This document shows positions 8,214 to 16,039 of a DNA stretch of 39,650 nucleotides, in pieces. Each line of letters begins with the position of its first letter. Position 1 is the first letter of the stretch. Origin of the DNA: an uncultured Bacteroidota bacterium (GTDB taxonomy: Bacteria; Bacteroidota; Bacteroidia; Bacteroidales; WCHB1-69); the NCBI GenBank assembly GCA_902770735.1, contig CACXUB010000009.1, positions 1 through 39,650 of the forward strand. The letters run 5' to 3'. The notes beneath the pieces were generated by a model. It was not told the DNA's origin. It saw nothing but the letters and a program-made list of their open reading frames with translations, and made no database searches. The translations under genes and the position numbers were made by a program.

Positions 8214-8711
8214 ATGGATAAGATAATTATCAAAATGAAAAAGGAAGTCAGCGACAAGATTATTGAGATCTGCGACAGATTCAATAATGCTCCTGGCGAA
8301 TTGATTAACGTTCTGCACCAGACACAGGACTACCTGGGTTACCTTCCTGCTGAGGCTCAAGAGTTGATCGCAGAGAGACTGCACATCCCGACCGCAAAGG
8401 TCTATGGCGTTGTCTCCTTCTACTCTTTCTTCACCATGCAGCCGAAGGGTAAATATCCGGTTTCCGTGTGTATGGGTACGGCCTGCTACGTGCGCGGTGC
8501 CGAGAAGATCCTGGATGCGTTCGAGAAAGAACTGGGTATCATGCCCGGTGAGACGGACAAAGCCGGTCTCTTCTCCCTCACCTCTCTGCGTTGCGTCGGC
8601 GCCTGCGGTCTGGCTCCCGTCGCCTTGGTTGACGGCAAGGTCTTCGGCCGCCTCGCTCCCGCCAACGTGAAGGCCATCGTGAACGAGTACAGAGAGATGG
8701 ATAAACAATAA
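8214..8711 (+). CDS. hydC: [FeFe]-hydrogenase HydC subunit (NuoE-like [2Fe-2S])
   Basis: A 165-residue NuoE/24-kDa-type protein. An N-terminal helical region (about 1-75, with GYLPAEAQELIAERL and VYGVVSFYSFF) is followed by a thioredoxin-like [2Fe-2S] domain with CMGTACYVRGA and CVGACGLAP supplying the four Cys ligands. It pairs with the HydB diaphorase. It is last in the operon, 40 bp after hydA, followed by a strong terminator. In many hydrogenase operons the NuoE-type gene is first, so this order is less common. The ATG at 8214 follows an AT-rich stretch without a clear SD; a second in-frame ATG at 8235 is an alternative. Confidence 0.94.
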   Translation: MDKIIIKMKKEVSDKIIEICDRFNNAPGELINVLHQTQDYLGYLPAEAQELIAERLHIPTAKVYGVVSFYSFFTMQPKGKYPVSVCMGTACYVRGAEKILDAFEKELGIMPGETDKAGLFSLTSLRCVGACGLAPVALVDGKVFGRLAPANVKAIVNEYREMDKQ

Positions 8712-8733
8712 TTCCTGATCTGTAGGATATGAG

Positions 8734-8763
8734 AAAAGGCGTCGCGGTTGCGGCGCCTTTTTT
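8734..8763 (+). terminator. rho-independent terminator of the hydrogenase operon
   Basis: A 12-bp GC-rich stem (8734-8745 with 8750-8761, one G-T wobble) with a 4-nt GGTT loop runs into a T6 tract. It lies 23 bp after the hydC stop. Confidence 0.9.
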
Positions 8764-8838
8764 GTGAATTGTGATTAGTGAATTGGAGGGATAGAGTTGT
8801 AAAATTTCGCGTCACTGCGATTGTATAAAGAAAAAGCG

Positions 8839-8846
8839 TATTTTTG
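8839..8846 (+). promoter_or_regulatory. -7 box TATTTTTG of the PfkB kinase gene
   Basis: Matches TAnnTTTG, 25 bp before the chosen ATG at 8872. This supports that start over an earlier in-frame TTG at 8821. Confidence 0.5.
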
Positions 8847-8871
8847 CGCAAACAAATACAATATAATATAT

Positions 8872-9843
8872 ATGAAGAAAATATTAGGCATCGGCAACGC
8901 ACTGGTGGACATCCTGGTGCACATTGACAACGATGAAATTCTGAACCGCTTGGGATTGCAGAAAGGCGGTATGGAAATGATTGACGCACAGCGGAAACGC
9001 GAGATTTTAGAGGTGATTTCAGAGATGCCGCAGACCATTGCCACGGGCGGCTCCACCTCCAACACCATGCACGGGTTGGCCCGCCTCGGCGCAAAGGCCG
9101 GATACATCGGCAAGGTGGGCGACGACGAATTGGGGAAGATCTTCCGTGAAGAGTGCGACCGTTTCGGCCTGACACCGCACCTGATTGCCTCCGAGGAGGA
9201 CACAGGCGTGGCTATCACCTTCATTTCCCCCAATGCAGAACGCACTTTCGCCACCTACCTCGGCGCGGCAGCCACCATGACCCCCGACCAGGTGGACACG
9301 GAGATCCTGAAAGGCTACGACCTCATCCACATTGAAGGCTACCTCATCTTCAACCACGACCTGATCCTCGATGTCTGCCAGAAGGCCAAAGCCAACGGTC
9401 TGCAGATTTCCATGGACATGGCCAGCTACAACCTCATTGAGAGCAATCTGGAGTTCGTGAAGATGCTGCTGCGCGACTACGTCGATATCATCTTCGCCAA
9501 CGAGGAAGAGGCGAAGGCGTTTGCCGGGGTGGAAGGCGTGGAGGCGTTGCACGTGCTATCCGAATCCTGTCCTGTCGCGATTGTGAAGGTCGGCAAGGAC
9601 GGTTCTTACATCAAGATGAACGGGGAGGTGACCGCTGTCGCGCCGGTCATGGTGGATCGAGCTGTTGACACGACCGGGGCCGGCGACATCTACGCCTCGG
9701 GCTTCCTGTACGGGTACACGAGCGGGTACGACGCGCTGCGGTCTGGCAATTTGGCCTCCCTTTTAGCCGCGAAACTGATTCGGTACGTCGGGGCGAAGCT
9801 ACCCGACAACGAATGGGTGGAAATCAAAAAAGAGGAACTGTAA
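8872..9843 (+). CDS. adenosine kinase-like PfkB-family sugar/nucleoside kinase
   Basis: A 323-residue ribokinase-fold kinase that transfers phosphate from ATP to a sugar or nucleoside. It has an N-terminal GIGNALVDILV strand, GGSTSNTMHGLARLG (substrate-binding GG motif), TGVAITFI and the C-terminal anion-hole/catalytic motif DTTGAGD with the catalytic Asp. Proteins of this kind in Bacteroidota are usually called adenosine kinase, but fructokinase-like specificity cannot be excluded from sequence. No signal peptide. It is monocistronic: its own -7 box precedes it, the hydrogenase terminator is upstream, and a bidirectional terminator overlaps its stop codon. Confidence 0.9.
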   Translation: MKKILGIGNALVDILVHIDNDEILNRLGLQKGGMEMIDAQRKREILEVISEMPQTIATGGSTSNTMHGLARLGAKAGYIGKVGDDELGKIFREECDRFGLTPHLIASEEDTGVAITFISPNAERTFATYLGAAATMTPDQVDTEILKGYDLIHIEGYLIFNHDLILDVCQKAKANGLQISMDMASYNLIESNLEFVKMLLRDYVDIIFANEEEAKAFAGVEGVEALHVLSESCPVAIVKVGKDGSYIKMNGEVTAVAPVMVDRAVDTTGAGDIYASGFLYGYTSGYDALRSGNLASLLAAKLIRYVGAKLPDNEWVEIKKEEL

Positions 9844-9856
9844 GTTCCTCTTTTTT
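9826..9856. terminator. bidirectional terminator overlapping the kinase stop codon
   Basis: A perfect 14-bp stem: AAAAAAGAGGAACT at 9826-9839 and its reverse complement at 9843-9856, with a GTA loop. The A-run and T-run make it work on both strands, ending the kinase mRNA and the facing tRNA-Thr transcript (3' end at 9867). The final coding codons and TAA stop lie in the stem-loop. Confidence 0.9.
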
Positions 9857-9866
9857 AATTGTTTAG

Positions 9867-9939
<73 letters not shown>

Positions 9940-9952
9940 TGGTTTTGCGCGG

Positions 9953-9960
9953 CAAAGATA
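9953..9960 (-). promoter_or_regulatory. promoter -7 box TATCTTTG of tRNA-Thr
   Basis: TATCTTTG followed by GCCGC on the minus strand, with a GTTG (-33-like) at 9980-9983, exactly 19 bp upstream. Confidence 0.65.
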
Positions 9961-10003
9961 CACTTTTTTTCGATATCTGCAACTGCCGCGCGATTTTTAT
10001 TTC

Positions 10004-10267
10004 CTACTCTTGCGTGGCAGGAATGACAGACACGTAAGATCTGTCTTTGTAGGTTCTCTTGAATTCGACGATACCGTCACACAGAGCGAACAGGGTGTGA
10101 TCCTTGCCCATGCCGACGTTTTTGCCGGGGTTGTGGACAGTACCTCTTTGGCGGACGATGATGTTGCCAGCTTTGGCGAACTGACCACCGAAGATCTTCA
10201 AACCTAATCTTTTACTCGCTGATTCGCGGCCGTTCTGAGAACTACCGACACCTTTTTTATGAGCCAT
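10004..10267 (-). CDS. rpmA: 50S ribosomal protein L27
   Basis: An 87-residue L27 with the typical start [16 protein letters not shown], then [16 protein letters not shown] and GKDHTLFAL. Its N-terminal tail reaches towards the peptidyl transferase centre. There is no N-terminal cleavable extension of the Firmicutes type. It follows rplU by 31 bp in the conserved rplU-rpmA pair. The ORF end lies ~65 bp from the tRNA-Thr gene, with no clear own terminator. Confidence 0.97.
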   Translation of the reverse strand: MAHKKGVGSSQNGRESASKRLGLKIFGGQFAKAGNIIVRQRGTVHNPGKNVGMGKDHTLFALCDGIVEFKRTYKDRSYVSVIPATQE

Positions 10268-10298
10268 AAGTCTAAATTTTAATCGTTAACACTAAATT

Positions 10299-10610
10299 TT
10301 ACAGGGTGATACCATCGATTTTGATGGAGGTCAGGCACTGACGGTGACCGTTCAGTTTCTGATAACCTTTTCTTCTTTTCTTCTTGAACACAAGAACTTT
10401 GTCACCTTTCAGGTGTTGGAGAACGGTAGCGGTTACGTTGGCACCGGAAACGGTCGGCGTACCCACTTTGACATCACCGTCATTATCCACTAACATTACG
10501 CGGTCAAATGTGACTTGCGCACCTTCTTCAGCCTTGAGGCGCTGAACATAGACCCTGCGGTCTTTTTCAACCTTGAATTGTTGCCCGGCTATTTCTACAA
10601 TTGCGTACAT
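10299..10610 (-). CDS. rplU: 50S ribosomal protein L21
   Basis: A 103-residue L21, a 23S rRNA-binding protein of the large subunit, starting [17 protein letters not shown] and ending [16 protein letters not shown], with a basic [17 protein letters not shown] loop. The start at 10610 matches the family; an in-frame ATG at 10667 would add 19 residues lying upstream in the promoter and is rejected. First gene of the rplU-rpmA operon. Confidence 0.97.
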   Translation of the reverse strand: MYAIVEIAGQQFKVEKDRRVYVQRLKAEEGAQVTFDRVMLVDNDGDVKVGTPTVSGANVTATVLQHLKGDKVLVFKKKRRKGYQKLNGHRQCLTSIKIDGITL

Positions 10611-10646
10611 TTTGGTATAATTTTTGTTTGTAATTTTTTTGGGCGG

Positions 10647-10654
10647 CAAAAATA
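10647..10654 (-). promoter_or_regulatory. -7 box TATTTTTG of rplU-rpmA
   Basis: TATTTTTG followed by GCCGCC on the minus strand, 37 bp before the rplU ATG. It sits in the 145-bp divergent region shared with the HtrA protease gene. Confidence 0.6.
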
Positions 10655-10755
10655 AGATTTTTTTCAATATAATCCATCGCCCTGCAATTTTTTTTAAACT
10701 TATACGTTATAATATAGTTTTGAACACTTGTAAAATTAGAAAAACATACAAAAAA

Positions 10756-11862
10756 ATGAGGACAATGAGACTTAGTAAAGTATTGTTATTCACTGTTTTA
10801 TCAGTTTTTTCCGTCACTTATTCCGGCTGTGCGCAACCGGAAACCCGGACTGCGAAATATGTCGATTTGACAGACGCGGCGGAGTCATCTGTCAACGCGG
10901 TGGTCTACATCAAGACGGAATTTACGCAGAAAAACTCCATGTGGGACGACTTTTTCGGCGGCACGATATGGGAGCATTTCTTCGGTTCCGCGCCGAGCGC
11001 CTATCCGGTGCAGGCCGCCGGCTCGGGGGTCATCATCTCCCCGGACGGCTACATCGTGACGAACAACCACGTGGTGGAGGATGCGGAGAAGGTGACCATC
11101 ACGTTGAACGACAAGCGCGAGTATGAAGGCGAGATCATCGGCACCGACCCGGCTTCCGACCTGGCGCTCATCAAGATCAGCGAGACCCGGCTGCCGCATT
11201 TGGAATTCGCCAATTCCGACGATGTGCGCATCGGCGAGTGGGTGCTGGCCATCGGCAATCCCATGGGGTTGAACTCCACGGTCACCGCCGGCATCATCAG
11301 CGCAAAAGCCCGCCAGCTCAACACCGGTCGCGGCACATACTCCGATGAGGTCTATCTCCAGACAGACGCGGCCGTCAACTCCGGCAACTCCGGCGGCGCG
11401 TTGGTCAACGCCGACGGCAAGCTGGTCGGCATCAACACCGCCATCGCCTCCGGCAACGGCTACTACACCGGCTACTCCTTCGCCATCCCCTCCAACATCG
11501 TGCAAAAGATCTGTTACGATCTGCAGCACTTCGGCGCCACCCAGCAGGCCTACCTCGGTGTCTCCATCATGGAACTGAACGCCACCAACGCCAAAGAGCT
11601 GAACCTCAGTGACGCGAAAGGCATCTACGTGGCGGAAATCTCCGAAAACGGAGCCGCCTCCCAAAACGGATTCCAGGAGGGCGACGTCATCACCCACATC
11701 GACGACACACCCGTGAACAGCCTCGCGGAGGTGCGCGGTGTGCTCAAGACCAAATCCCCGGGTGACAAAGTGAAAGTTAACTTGGTCAGAAACAACGAAA
11801 AACTGACCAAAAATGTAACTTTATTGAACAGTAAAGGTACAACTGAAAAGGTTGAGAAATAG
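10756..11862 (+). CDS. HtrA/DegQ-like serine protease, lipoprotein with one PDZ domain
   Basis: A 368-residue envelope protease that degrades or refolds misfolded periplasmic proteins. The signal ends in a lipobox-like YSGC (Cys25), so it is probably membrane-anchored. The trypsin-like domain (about 45-250) has the full triad: H105 in TNNHVVEDA, D135 in DPASDLALIK and S212 in NSGNSGGALV. One PDZ domain follows (about 262-358). Bacteroidota DegQ proteins usually have two PDZ domains and ~480-500 residues, so this is a short, DegS-like architecture. ATG 10756 is chosen because earlier in-frame codons give no signal peptide; ATG 10765 is also possible. A repeat array separates it from rpoD by 91 bp. 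Confidence 0.93.
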   Translation: MRTMRLSKVLLFTVLSVFSVTYSGCAQPETRTAKYVDLTDAAESSVNAVVYIKTEFTQKNSMWDDFFGGTIWEHFFGSAPSAYPVQAAGSGVIISPDGYIVTNNHVVEDAEKVTITLNDKREYEGEIIGTDPASDLALIKISETRLPHLEFANSDDVRIGEWVLAIGNPMGLNSTVTAGIISAKARQLNTGRGTYSDEVYLQTDAAVNSGNSGGALVNADGKLVGINTAIASGNGYYTGYSFAIPSNIVQKICYDLQHFGATQQAYLGVSIMELNATNAKELNLSDAKGIYVAEISENGAASQNGFQEGDVITHIDDTPVNSLAEVRGVLKTKSPGDKVKVNLVRNNEKLTKNVTLLNSKGTTEKVEK

Positions 11863-11950
11863 TTGTTGGCTGTTAGCTATTAGCTGTTGGCAAAAGCCAA
11901 TAGCCAATAGCAAAAAAGCTAATAGCCAAAAGCCAAAAGCTAAAGCTAAA
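11863..11950 (+). repeat. 7-nt repeat array (GCTRTTRG / CTAATAGC) forming a hairpin before rpoD
   Basis: Imperfect GTTGGCT/GTTAGCT/ATTAGCT units are followed by their reverse complements (GCCAATA, GCTAATA). Bases 11876-11891 can pair with 11896-11911 around an AAAA loop (14 Watson-Crick pairs, one wobble, one mismatch). The array fills nearly the whole gap between the protease and rpoD, ending 3 bp before the rpoD ATG, so if co-transcribed it forms the rpoD leader. Confidence 0.85.
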
Positions 11951-11953
11951 TAA

Positions 11954-12814
11954 ATGAGACAATTAAAGATTTCAAAATCCATCACAAACCGCGATTCCGC
12001 ATCGCTGGAACGCTTCCTGTCCGACATCAGCAGGGTGCACCCGATCGGGGTTGACGAAGAGGTGGAGTTGGCACGGAAGATCAAAGCGGGCGATGAAAAA
12101 GCCCTCAACAAGCTGGTGACCGCCAACTTGCGGTTTGTCGTTTCCGTGGCAAAACAATATCAAAACCAAGGCATCGGGCTTCAGGACCTTATCAACGAGG
12201 GCAATCTGGGACTGATCAAGGCGGCACAGCGGTTCGACGAAACCCGCGGTTTCAAGTTCATCTCGTACGCCGTGTGGTGGATCCGGCAGGCCATCCTGCA
12301 GGCCATCGCCGACCAGTCGCGAATTGTGCGCCTGCCCCTGAACCAGGTGGGCGTCATCAACAAAATCAAAAAAGAGACAGCCCGCTTGGAGCAGACCCTC
12401 AACCGCCTGCCCACCACCGAGGAAATCGCCAGCGCCATGGACATGCCCACTTACAAGGTGGCCGAAATCATGAAGATGAACAACCACCCGCAGTCCATCG
12501 ACTCCCCCATCGCCCCCAACGAGGAAACACGCTTCGTGGACGTTTTCGTGCACGACAACGACGAAAAGACCGACACCTCCCTGATGCACGAATCCCTCTC
12601 TTCGGAAATCAACGACCTGCTGGTGACGCTTCCCGACAAAGAGGCTGACGTGCTGAAACTCTTCTTCGGCATCGGCACCTCCCACGAACACACCCTGGAC
12701 GAAATCGGCGACAAGCTGGACCTCTCCAGAGAACGTGTCCGTCAAATCAAGGAACGCGCCCTCAAACGGCTGCGCCAGAACAGCAAGAACAAGAATCTGA
12801 AAAGCTACCTTTAA
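11954..12814 (+). CDS. rpoD: primary RNA polymerase sigma factor RpoD/SigA
   Basis: The 286-residue housekeeping sigma-70 of Bacteroidota, which lacks the long region 1.1 and non-conserved insert of proteobacterial RpoD. Region 1.2/2 has DEEVELARKI and NLRFVVSVAKQYQNQG, with GLIKAAQRFDETRGFKFISYAVWWIRQAI (2.3-2.4) read in pieces; region 3 follows at IRLPLNQVGVINK-type positions. Region 4.2 has TLDEIGDKLDLSRERVRQIKERALKRLR in pieces. Length and sequence match the sole Bacteroidetes primary sigma, which recognises TAnnTTTG promoters like those seen throughout this window. The ATG follows the repeat array directly and has no SD. Confidence 0.95.
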   Translation: MRQLKISKSITNRDSASLERFLSDISRVHPIGVDEEVELARKIKAGDEKALNKLVTANLRFVVSVAKQYQNQGIGLQDLINEGNLGLIKAAQRFDETRGFKFISYAVWWIRQAILQAIADQSRIVRLPLNQVGVINKIKKETARLEQTLNRLPTTEEIASAMDMPTYKVAEIMKMNNHPQSIDSPIAPNEETRFVDVFVHDNDEKTDTSLMHESLSSEINDLLVTLPDKEADVLKLFFGIGTSHEHTLDEIGDKLDLSRERVRQIKERALKRLRQNSKNKNLKSYL

Positions 12815-12839
12815 CAGTTAGCAGTTAGTAGTTAGCAGT
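12815..12839 (+). repeat. 7-nt tandem repeat, unit AGTTAGN
   Basis: Three and a half copies (AGTTAGC, AGTTAGT, AGTTAGC) fill the whole gap between the rpoD stop and the gldD ATG at 12841. Confidence 0.85.
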
Positions 12840-12840
12840 G

Positions 12841-13476
12841 ATGGGTTATAGTCGAGATTTTACAACAGAATACAGCTGGATCAACGCATCCATCAGTAAG
12901 ATAATGTTCCTTGTATGCGTTTTGGGAACAGTGTTGATGTCATGCAAGCCGAAGGCGTTGCCGGAGCCCAAACCGATGGGCTATTTCCGTATTGACCTGC
13001 CCGAACACACATACCGCTTGACCGACACGACGTTGCCCTTCACTTTCGAGCAGTCCGTTTTCGCCAACACCACCATCGAGCCGCAAAAGGACGGCAATCT
13101 CTGGGCAAACGTGGTGTATCCCGACTTGAAGGCTTCCTTCCGTTTCACCTGTTTTTCCGTTAAAAACGCCGACAGTTTGCGGAAGTTGATGGTTTATGAG
13201 GACAAAATGGTGAAATTCCACTATCAGAAAGCCGATGACGTGCAGTTTTCCGTTGTCAACGACCCAGAGGCGCACCTTTGGGGACAGACGTACGAGATTT
13301 ACGGCAAAGAGGTGGCCACGCCGTTCCAGTTCTGGCTGACCGACAGCGCGCACCATTTCGTCAGGGCCACGCTCTACTTTGACGACACGCCCAACAACGA
13401 CTCCTTGCAGCCTGTGATACAATATCTTAAAGAGGATGCCCTGCACCTCATCAACACGTTTGCATGGAAACCATGA
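12841..13476 (+). CDS. gldD: GldD-like gliding motility/T9SS lipoprotein
   Basis: A 211-residue exported lipoprotein. The signal region ends LGTVLMSC, giving a lipid-modified Cys. The mature part has PKPMGYFRIDLPEHTY, PFTFEQSVFAN, LWANVVYPDL, FHYQKADDVQF, WLTDSAHHFVRATLYF and PNNDSLQPVIQYL, matching the GldD family. In Flavobacterium johnsoniae GldD is required for gliding and is linked to the T9SS machinery; here it fits the T9SS-tagged proteins in this window. An internal ATG at 12904 would give a shorter, more typical lipoprotein signal (MFLVCVLGTVLMSC); the 12841 start has an unusually long n-region. Its stop overlaps the next gene as ATGA. Confidence 0.85.
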   Translation: MGYSRDFTTEYSWINASISKIMFLVCVLGTVLMSCKPKALPEPKPMGYFRIDLPEHTYRLTDTTLPFTFEQSVFANTTIEPQKDGNLWANVVYPDLKASFRFTCFSVKNADSLRKLMVYEDKMVKFHYQKADDVQFSVVNDPEAHLWGQTYEIYGKEVATPFQFWLTDSAHHFVRATLYFDDTPNNDSLQPVIQYLKEDALHLINTFAWKP

Positions 13477-14441
13477 ATGATCCCATTCAACCCTATTCAG
13501 AGCTTGGATTTGCAGCGGTGGCCTTGCGGGTATTCCGTCGCCAGTTTTTTTTAAATCCAACTTATCATGCTTATTGTCAATATCTTAACATAGATCCCGA
13601 CAAAGTTTCCAAATTGTCGGACATTCCTTTTCTGCCCATTTCGTTTTTCAAGTCGCACGAGGTGAAAACGGGGGATTTCACCCCTGAGCTCATCTTCCGG
13701 AGCAGCGGCACCACGGGGATGCAGCATTCCGTGCACCTCATCAGGGACGCGCTCCTCTACCAGCGCAGTCTGATTGCCGGTTTCCGCCATTTTTACGGAA
13801 ATCCGGCCGACTACACGTTCCTCGCATTGCTCCCTAACTATCTGGAACAGAAGCACTCATCGTTGGTTTACATGATGGACGAGTTGATGCGCCAGTCCGG
13901 GTCCGCCGACAGCGGCTACTATCTTTACAACCACAAGGAACTGTATCAAAAATTACAACAGCTTCGCGACCGGCATCAGAAGACGATTCTGTGGGGCGTC
14001 ACGTTTGCGCTACTGGATTTCGCCGAAAAGTATCCGATTGACTTCCCGGAGCTCATCGTGTTTGAGACTGGCGGGATGAAGGGCCGCCGGAAGGAGATGG
14101 TGAAAGAGGAACTGTATGACATTTTGCGTAAAGCGTTTGGAGTGAGCGACATACACTCAGAATACGGCATGTGCGAGCTGCTGTCGCAAGCGTACAGCAA
14201 AGGCGGCAACGTCTTTGCCACCCCGCCGTGGATGCAGTTGCGGCTCCGCAGCGAGAAAGACCCGCTCGACGGCAGCGACACCGTCGGCACCGGCGTCATC
14301 AACGTCATCGACCTGGCCAACCTCCACAGCTGCTCGTTCATCGCCACCGAAGACCTGGGCAGACGTCATCACGACGGCATCGAAGTGCTCGGCCGTCTGG
14401 ACTCCGCGCAAATCCGGGGGTGCAACCTCATGGTGCTGTAG
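13473..14441 (+). CDS. LuxE-like acyl-protein synthetase/acyltransferase
   Basis: A 322-residue adenylate-forming-type protein of the LuxE family (PF04443). It has the ATP/substrate loop FRSSGTTGMQHSV (about 78-90), HSEYGMCELLSQAYS (about 228-242), and TEDLGRRHHDGIEVLGRLD near the C-terminus. LuxE activates fatty acids; the substrate here is unknown. Bacteroidota often carry such a gene in envelope or capsule contexts. The ATG at 13473 overlaps the gldD stop (ATGA), suggesting translational coupling; ATG 13464 adds three residues. No signal peptide. No promoter or terminator is seen between the two genes. Confidence 0.8.
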   Translation: MNDPIQPYSELGFAAVALRVFRRQFFLNPTYHAYCQYLNIDPDKVSKLSDIPFLPISFFKSHEVKTGDFTPELIFRSSGTTGMQHSVHLIRDALLYQRSLIAGFRHFYGNPADYTFLALLPNYLEQKHSSLVYMMDELMRQSGSADSGYYLYNHKELYQKLQQLRDRHQKTILWGVTFALLDFAEKYPIDFPELIVFETGGMKGRRKEMVKEELYDILRKAFGVSDIHSEYGMCELLSQAYSKGGNVFATPPWMQLRLRSEKDPLDGSDTVGTGVINVIDLANLHSCSFIATEDLGRRHHDGIEVLGRLDSAQIRGCNLMVL

Positions 14442-14505
14442 GAAAGGACTTTACTTTTTTTCACGAAACTCGCATTCCCGCGGAAACACTTTCCACAAAA
14501 AAGTG

Positions 14506-14513
14506 TATCTTTG
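14506..14513 (+). promoter_or_regulatory. -7 box TATCTTTG of corA
   Basis: TATCTTTG followed by GCAGG, 71 bp before the corA ATG. No convincing -33 element at 19 bp. Confidence 0.5.
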
Positions 14514-14584
14514 CAGGCTGTAAAATTTTTGCACGAAGATGTAGTACATAGATTCTAATCCGTTAAAAGAAAGGAGGTTATTTC

Positions 14585-15496
14585 ATGGTTGACACCATCA
14601 ATTTCGGTGCGTACAAGTGGCATCACATCACCAACCCGACAGTAGAAGATCTGGATTTTTTGCGAGATAACTTCCACTTCCACCCTTTGGATATAGAAGA
14701 CTGCTCCAGCTTTGTGCAGCGTCCCAAAATCGATATTTACGACGACTATTTCTTCCTGGTGCTCCATTTCCCGTTGTTGGACCAGCGCACGAAATTGGTG
14801 AAAACCGAGGAAACCAAGATTTTCTGGGGGCAGGATTTCCTGATCACGGTCGGAAATTCGCACTACGTGGTTCAGGATTTGTTCAATTTGAAGAAAATCG
14901 ACCCCGAGCCCGAGGACGAGGACGAAATCAGCGGCACCTCCGACGCCATGCTCTACCACATCCTCTACCGGATGATGAAGGAGACCTTCCTCATCGTGGA
15001 GCGCCTCGGCACCGAAATCGACTTCATCAGCCGCGAACTGTTCAGCAGCAGGGCAGAGAAAATCATTGAGCAGATTTCCATCATCCGGAAAAACATCATC
15101 CAAATGAACACCATGTTCAAGCCGCAACTTCGTCTGTTCAAGATGTTTGAGAGCGGCGATGTGAAAGGTTTCGCCGACGACATGGAAGAGTACTGGGGCA
15201 ACATTTTGGACTTCTACCAGAAGATGTGGGATATGGTCGATGATTACGGCGAATTGGTCGCCGGCCTGTCCAACACGTTCGACTCGTTGCAGACCAACAA
15301 GACCAACGAAATCATGCGCATGCTGACGATAATCTCCACAATAGTGCTGCCACTGACCTTTATATCAGGACTTTACGGCATGAATGTGGGGTTACCTCTG
15401 GCGGATTCCCCTTATGCGTTCCTGTTCGTGATGGGCATTTGTCTTTTCATCTCCGTCGTGCTGATTATCTTCTTCATGAAAAAACGGTGGCTGTAA
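14585..15496 (+). CDS. corA: CorA-family Mg2+/divalent cation channel
   Basis: A 303-residue pentameric inner-membrane Mg2+ (or Co2+/Ni2+) channel. A long cytosolic N-terminal alpha/beta plus helical stalk domain (about 1-235) precedes two C-terminal helices, TM1 (about 242-262) ending in the signature YGMN at 264-267, and TM2 (about 278-298), then the basic tail KKRWL. All family marks are intact. A strong SD, AAAGGAGG, is at 14569-14576. It has its own -7 box and is separated from the next gene by a tandem repeat array. Confidence 0.95.
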   Translation: MVDTINFGAYKWHHITNPTVEDLDFLRDNFHFHPLDIEDCSSFVQRPKIDIYDDYFFLVLHFPLLDQRTKLVKTEETKIFWGQDFLITVGNSHYVVQDLFNLKKIDPEPEDEDEISGTSDAMLYHILYRMMKETFLIVERLGTEIDFISRELFSSRAEKIIEQISIIRKNIIQMNTMFKPQLRLFKMFESGDVKGFADDMEEYWGNILDFYQKMWDMVDDYGELVAGLSNTFDSLQTNKTNEIMRMLTIISTIVLPLTFISGLYGMNVGLPLADSPYAFLFVMGICLFISVVLIIFFMKKRWL

Positions 15497-15543
15497 TTAG
15501 TTAGGAGTTAGAAGTTAGGAGTTAGAAGTTAGGAGTTAGAAAT
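15497..15543 (+). repeat. 7-nt tandem repeat array, unit AGTTAGR
   Basis: About six units alternate AGTTAGG and AGTTAGA without interruption, filling the gap from the corA stop to 2 bp before the ATG at 15546. TAG recurs every 7 nt, so stops fall in all three frames. Confidence 0.9.
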
Positions 15544-15545
15544 TG

Positions 15546-15971
15546 ATGTATAAGTCTTCGTTACGGATTTTGCAGTTAGAGAAAGGTGACTACCACACGT
15601 TGTTGAGCGGTTCGGTGGGAGGGCACAAGATGCGCATCGTGTTAGACACGGGCGCGTCGCACAGTTGCATCGACAAACAGTTTGTCAGCCAGATATTTCC
15701 GAATCTGATGTTAGAGCCCAACGAAGGGGTGAATGCCGGTATCGGCGGAATGGGATTCGAGGTGATGGTGGCCGACCTGCCGGACTTCAGAATCGGCCGT
15801 TACCATCAGAAGATTCTGGAAAATGTCGCGGTGATCGACTTCACCCACATCAACGCCGCCTACCGGATGCTGCACCGCAAACCCCTGCAGATGATCTTAG
15901 GCAACGATTTCTGTATCAAGCACAAAGCGATCATCGATTACGGACAAAACAAACTTATCTTTCAGCGATAA
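15546..15971 (+). CDS. retropepsin-like aspartic protease family protein
   Basis: A 141-residue single-lobe, retropepsin-like protein. The catalytic-type motif VLDTGASHSCID (about 33-44) has D35-T-G-A-S, and the partner psi-loop strand is LQMILGNDF with the KAIIDY strand after it. Proteins of this size in bacteria (gag-asp_proteas/RVP-like) are thought to act as dimers; the substrate is unknown. No signal peptide, so cytosolic. The ATG at 15546 is preferred to a TTG at 15543. It lies between two repeat arrays and upstream of ruvC; whether it is co-transcribed with ruvC cannot be told. Confidence 0.8.
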   Translation: MYKSSLRILQLEKGDYHTLLSGSVGGHKMRIVLDTGASHSCIDKQFVSQIFPNLMLEPNEGVNAGIGGMGFEVMVADLPDFRIGRYHQKILENVAVIDFTHINAAYRMLHRKPLQMILGNDFCIKHKAIIDYGQNKLIFQR

Positions 15972-15981
15972 TACCACAAAA

Positions 15982-16034
15982 CAGTCTAAGTTTAAGTCAT
16001 AGTCATAGTCTAAGTTTAAGTCACAGTCACAGTC
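15982..16034 (+). repeat. 6-nt tandem repeat array, unit AAGTCT/ATAGTC variants
   Basis: Runs such as TAAGTTTAAGTC, ATAGTC, ATAGTC and ACAGTC form two higher-order copies of 24 nt each. It ends 5 bp before the ruvC ATG. Confidence 0.88.
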
Positions 16035-16039
16035 AAAAA

